The notes under the pieces were generated by a model, which was not told the DNA's origin, did not search any database, and saw only the letters and a list, made by a program, of their open reading frames with translations. From NCBI RefSeq assembly GCF_007002745.1, contig NZ_SGNY01000006.1, forward strand, positions 1 to 64,000: a DNA stretch of 64,000 nt, in the 5' to 3' direction. Made by a program: the position numbers and the translations under genes. Positions 61,357 through 64,000 of the stretch are shown here, piece after piece (positions within the stretch are counted from its first letter, which is position 1; every line of letters starts with the position of its first letter). This DNA comes from Martinezella rhizogenes (GTDB lineage: Bacteria; Pseudomonadota; Alphaproteobacteria; Rhizobiales; Rhizobiaceae).

Positions 61357-63240
61357 ATGCACCAATCATATGATGTCATAATTATCGGCGGTGGCCACGC
61401 CGGCAGTGAAGCTGCCGCCGCCGCGGCGCGACATGGCGCAAAAACCGCCCTCATCACCCATAAGCGCGAGACGATAGGCGTGATGTCCTGCAACCCTGCG
61501 ATTGGCGGTCTCGGCAAGGGGCATCTGGTTCGTGAGATTGATGCGCTTGACGGCTTGATGGGCAGGGTCGCTGATGCTGCCGGTATCCAGTTCCGTATGC
61601 TTAATCGTAAAAAGGGTCCGGCCGTTCGCGGGCCGCGGACGCAGGCTGACAGACGACTTTACCGCGAGGCGATGCAGCGTGAAATCGACGCGATTGAAAA
61701 TCTGACGATTATCGAGGGCGATGCCTTCGATATCGAGATGGCGGATGACCGTGTCTCCGCCGTTATTATGGCGAATGGTAGCCGGATTCCGTGTGGGGCG
61801 GCTGTTCTGACCAGTGGCACTTTTTTGCGTGGCCTGATTCATATCGGTTCCGAAAAGATTCCTGCCGGTCGTGTCGGGGAAAAGCCATCGGTGGGTCTCT
61901 CCGAGACACTTTCTCGTCTTGGCTTGGTTATGGGGCGATTGAAAACCGGCACGCCTGCCCGGCTCGATGGTCGCACCATTCACTGGGATGCTGTCGATCG
62001 ACAGGGGGCGGATGAAGATCCGGTGCCTTTTTCCTTCATGACGGATCAGATTCTCAACCCGCAGATCGAGTGTGGCGTAACCCGCACGACGCCGGCCGGT
62101 CATAAGATTATCCAGGACAATATTCATCTTTCGGCGATGTATTCCGGGCAGATCGAGGGAGTTGGCCCACGCTATTGCCCGTCCATCGAAGATAAGATCA
62201 CCCGTTTTGGGGAACGGGATGGCCATCAGATATTTCTGGAACCAGAGGGTCTGGACGACCACACTATTTATCCGAATGGTATCTCGACCTCCCTTCCCGC
62301 TTCCGTGCAGGAACAGTTTATTCGTATGATACCAGGGCTCGAACAGGTCACTATTCTTCAGCCCGGTTACGCCATCGAATATGACTATGTCGATCCGCGG
62401 GAGCTCAAGCCCTCGCTTGAATGCCGCAAAATTCCTGGCCTGTTCCTGGCGGGGCAGATCAACGGCACCACTGGTTATGAAGAAGCCGGCGCTCAGGGTC
62501 TTGTTGCGGGGCTGAACGCTTCTCTTTATGCTAGCAATACCGATCCGCTCTATTTCAGCCGAACGGAATCCTATATCGGCGTCATGGTCGATGATCTGAC
62601 CTCGAAGGGCGTAAGCGAACCCTACCGGATGTTTACATCGAGGGCCGAATACCGGCTTTCCCTGCGTGTGGATAATGCCGATTTGCGGCTGACGCCAATT
62701 GGCCAAAAAGCCGGGATTATCGGTTCCAAGCGCGAAAAGCGCTTTGAGGCATTTATTGCTGATCTGGAAGCGGGTCGTGAGCTGATGAAGGCAGCGACCA
62801 TCAGCCCTTCCCAGGCGGCGAAACAGGGATTGAAGCTCAATCAGGATGGTCAGCGCCGTTCCGTTTATGAATTGCTCGCTTACCCTGATATAACACTGGA
62901 TGTTCTTACGCAGCATTGGCCGGAGCTGCAGTCGCTTCGCGGCAAGGTTGCGGAAACTCTGGAAATTGAAGCAAGTTATGCGGTTTATATGCAGCGGCAG
63001 AGCGCGGATATTGTTGATATCAAACGGGATGAAGACAGGAAAATCCCGGATGATTTCGATTTCCAAAGTCTCTCAGGTCTTTCCAATGAACTGAAACAAA
63101 AGTTGGAAAAGGTCCGCCCCGAGAACATTGCGCAGGCTGCACGTGTTGACGGTATGACGCCGGCTGCTATATCGCTGCTGCTTGCCCTACTGCGAAAAAG
63201 TTCCGCTGGGCAAGGCGAAAAATTACGCATGCACCAATAG
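61357..63240 (+). CDS. mnmG: tRNA uridine-5-carboxymethylaminomethyl modification enzyme MnmG (GidA)
   Basis: A 627-residue FAD protein, partner of MnmE. The Rossmann FAD loop is [20 protein letters not shown], then [41 protein letters not shown] and [17 protein letters not shown]. Full length for the family, including the C-terminal helical domain. It lies 62 bases after mnmE and 11 bases before rsmG, the usual mnmE-mnmG-rsmG-parA order near origins. Confidence 0.98.
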   Translation: MHQSYDVIIIGGGHAGSEAAAAAARHGAKTALITHKRETIGVMSCNPAIGGLGKGHLVREIDALDGLMGRVADAAGIQFRMLNRKKGPAVRGPRTQADRRLYREAMQREIDAIENLTIIEGDAFDIEMADDRVSAVIMANGSRIPCGAAVLTSGTFLRGLIHIGSEKIPAGRVGEKPSVGLSETLSRLGLVMGRLKTGTPARLDGRTIHWDAVDRQGADEDPVPFSFMTDQILNPQIECGVTRTTPAGHKIIQDNIHLSAMYSGQIEGVGPRYCPSIEDKITRFGERDGHQIFLEPEGLDDHTIYPNGISTSLPASVQEQFIRMIPGLEQVTILQPGYAIEYDYVDPRELKPSLECRKIPGLFLAGQINGTTGYEEAGAQGLVAGLNASLYASNTDPLYFSRTESYIGVMVDDLTSKGVSEPYRMFTSRAEYRLSLRVDNADLRLTPIGQKAGIIGSKREKRFEAFIADLEAGRELMKAATISPSQAAKQGLKLNQDGQRRSVYELLAYPDITLDVLTQHWPELQSLRGKVAETLEIEASYAVYMQRQSADIVDIKRDEDRKIPDDFDFQSLSGLSNELKQKLEKVRPENIAQAARVDGMTPAAISLLLALLRKSSAGQGEKLRMHQ

Positions 63241-63251
63241 CGAGTCGGATT

Positions 63252-63869
63252 ATGAAGATAAACGGCCAGAGTGTTTCACGTGAAACACATGAGAGGCTCG
63301 AACACTTTGTCGAGCTTTTTAAGAAGTGGAATAAAACCACCAACCTGGTCGCGCCCTCCACTCTCACAGAGCTTTGGAGTAGGCATGTGGCCGACAGCGC
63401 CCAAATATTCCAGCTCTCTCCCAAGGTACAACGATGGGCTGACTTAGGCAGCGGCGGCGGTTTCCCGGGCGTTATAACCGCTATCTTTCTCGCGGAACTC
63501 GGCGATGGTTGGGTAGATCTGGTCGAAAGCAACAATAAAAAGGCTGCATTTTTGCGGATTGCCCTAAAGGAAACCGGGGCGAGAGGTAGCGTTCATCCGA
63601 TAAGGATCGAAAAAGCGCCTGAAATTGTCAAAACCTGCGATGCCGTTTCCGCGCGAGCACTGGCCGAGCTTGATCTGCTTTTCGACTATATTCATCCCTG
63701 GGCGCAGAATAATCCAAACCTCAAGGCCTATTTTAATAAAGGCCGGGATTATGATTCCGAAGTGCAGAAAGCGCATGGTCGCTGGCAGTTTGATCTGGTA
63801 AAACATCAGAGTGCCATTGAGGCAGATTCTGTTGTTCTTGAAATCAGCAACCTCACTTTGAGACGCTGA
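63252..63869 (+). CDS. rsmG: 16S rRNA m7G527 methyltransferase RsmG (GidB)
   Basis: A 205-residue SAM-dependent methyltransferase for G527 of 16S rRNA. The SAM loop is [13 protein letters not shown], followed by [13 protein letters not shown] and SARALAELD. Residues 7-12 (SVSRET) are encoded by a perfect parS palindrome. ParA begins 19 bases after the stop. Confidence 0.96.
   Translation: MKINGQSVSRETHERLEHFVELFKKWNKTTNLVAPSTLTELWSRHVADSAQIFQLSPKVQRWADLGSGGGFPGVITAIFLAELGDGWVDLVESNNKKAAFLRIALKETGARGSVHPIRIEKAPEIVKTCDAVSARALAELDLLFDYIHPWAQNNPNLKAYFNKGRDYDSEVQKAHGRWQFDLVKHQSAIEADSVVLEISNLTLRR
63272..63287. other. Perfect parS site within rsmG
   Basis: TGTTTCACGTGAAACA, identical to the bacterial parS consensus and fully palindromic, about 6.7 kb right of the origin interval and 600 bases upstream of parA. 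Confidence 0.93.
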
Positions 63870-63888
63870 CAAGCTGGCCAGGTGCGGC

Positions 63889-64000
63889 ATGACTTTTGAA
63901 AAAAACCGGATTATCGCAGTCGCAAACCAGAAAGGTGGGGTTGGAAAAACAACGACCGCCATTAATCTGGCAACGGCGCTGGCTGCTATTGGTGAGCGCG
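63889..64000 (+). CDS. parA: Chromosome partitioning ATPase ParA, 5' part
   Basis: The first 37 codons run to the window edge: [20 protein letters not shown], then [17 protein letters not shown]. The deviant Walker A KGGVGKTT identifies a ParA/Soj ATPase. It is incomplete only because the window ends. Its place after rsmG and beside parS sites fits parAB-type chromosome segregation; parB is expected just beyond. Confidence 0.93.
   Translation, partial: MTFEKNRIIAVANQKGGVGKTTTAINLATALAAIGER

Noticed and set aside
61366-63066. Long open frame on the minus strand
   Set aside because: Exactly antisense to mnmG, which has all family motifs.

Overview
The window is ordinary core chromosome from a Rhizobiales alphaproteobacterium, almost certainly Agrobacterium or a close relative. 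Four things point there: the pckA-chvI-chvG-hprK-EIIA-ptsH-ahcY gene order, an ActS/ActR (RegB/RegA) pair, a DivL-type pseudokinase gene, and a hemE/ppsR junction with the features of an alphaproteobacterial oriC, flanked by parS-like sites and followed by rsmG-parA. Genes are dense, often overlapping by 1-11 bases and using GTG starts. I see no insertion sequence, prophage, CRISPR array, tRNA or rRNA gene.

Layout. 1-6.1 kb: a possible broken gene end, helicase hrpB, redox regulators actS/actR, mmcB and a lipoprotein L,D-transpeptidase. 6.1-11.5 kb (minus strand): malate synthase G, a DUF1402 protein and the hslVU protease operon. 11.7-16.3 kb (plus): histidine genes hisB-DUF2628-hisH-hisA-hisF-hisE, coupled to coaA. 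16.4-19.1 kb (minus): a BON-LysM protein, arfB and pckA. 19.4-24.8 kb (plus): chvI-chvG-hprK-EIIA(Man)-ptsH and ahcY. 25.0-37.0 kb (plus): divL, a tsaE-amgK fusion, murU, addB, addA and trxA. 37.0-45.3 kb (minus): trpF-trpB-trpA-accD-folC, a DUF45 peptidase, phaZ and an FAH-family gene. 45.4-56.4 kb: a nitroreductase gene (plus), then gyrB and the timA-mltA-smr-xre chain (minus), fxsA and secB (plus), then ppsR, maf, aroE, coaE and dnaQ (minus). 56.44-56.85 kb: the putative replication origin. 56.8-64 kb (plus): hemE, hemJ, rho, mnmE, mnmG, rsmG and the start of parA.

How the parts fit. The origin interval has one perfect DnaA box, two one-mismatch boxes, a weaker fourth and an AT-rich flank. 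Five parS-like sites centred on CACGTG lie within about 15 kb of it, and ParA begins at the right edge. Genes next to the origin read away from it on both sides. The ChvG/ChvI and HPr-kinase/EIIA/HPr genes form one regulatory block beside gluconeogenic pckA and the methyl-cycle gene ahcY. AmgK and MurU together would recycle cell-wall MurNAc.

The best leads are sequence-level oddities rather than a wholly new system. They are the orientation pattern of an asymmetric parS variant around oriC, parS sites embedded in the aroE and rsmG coding starts, palindromes upstream of ahcY and between pckA and chvI, a TsaE-AmgK fusion, a degenerate AccD zinc ribbon and a degenerate MnmE G4 motif. Family and symbol calls come from reading motifs and lengths; no database search was run.
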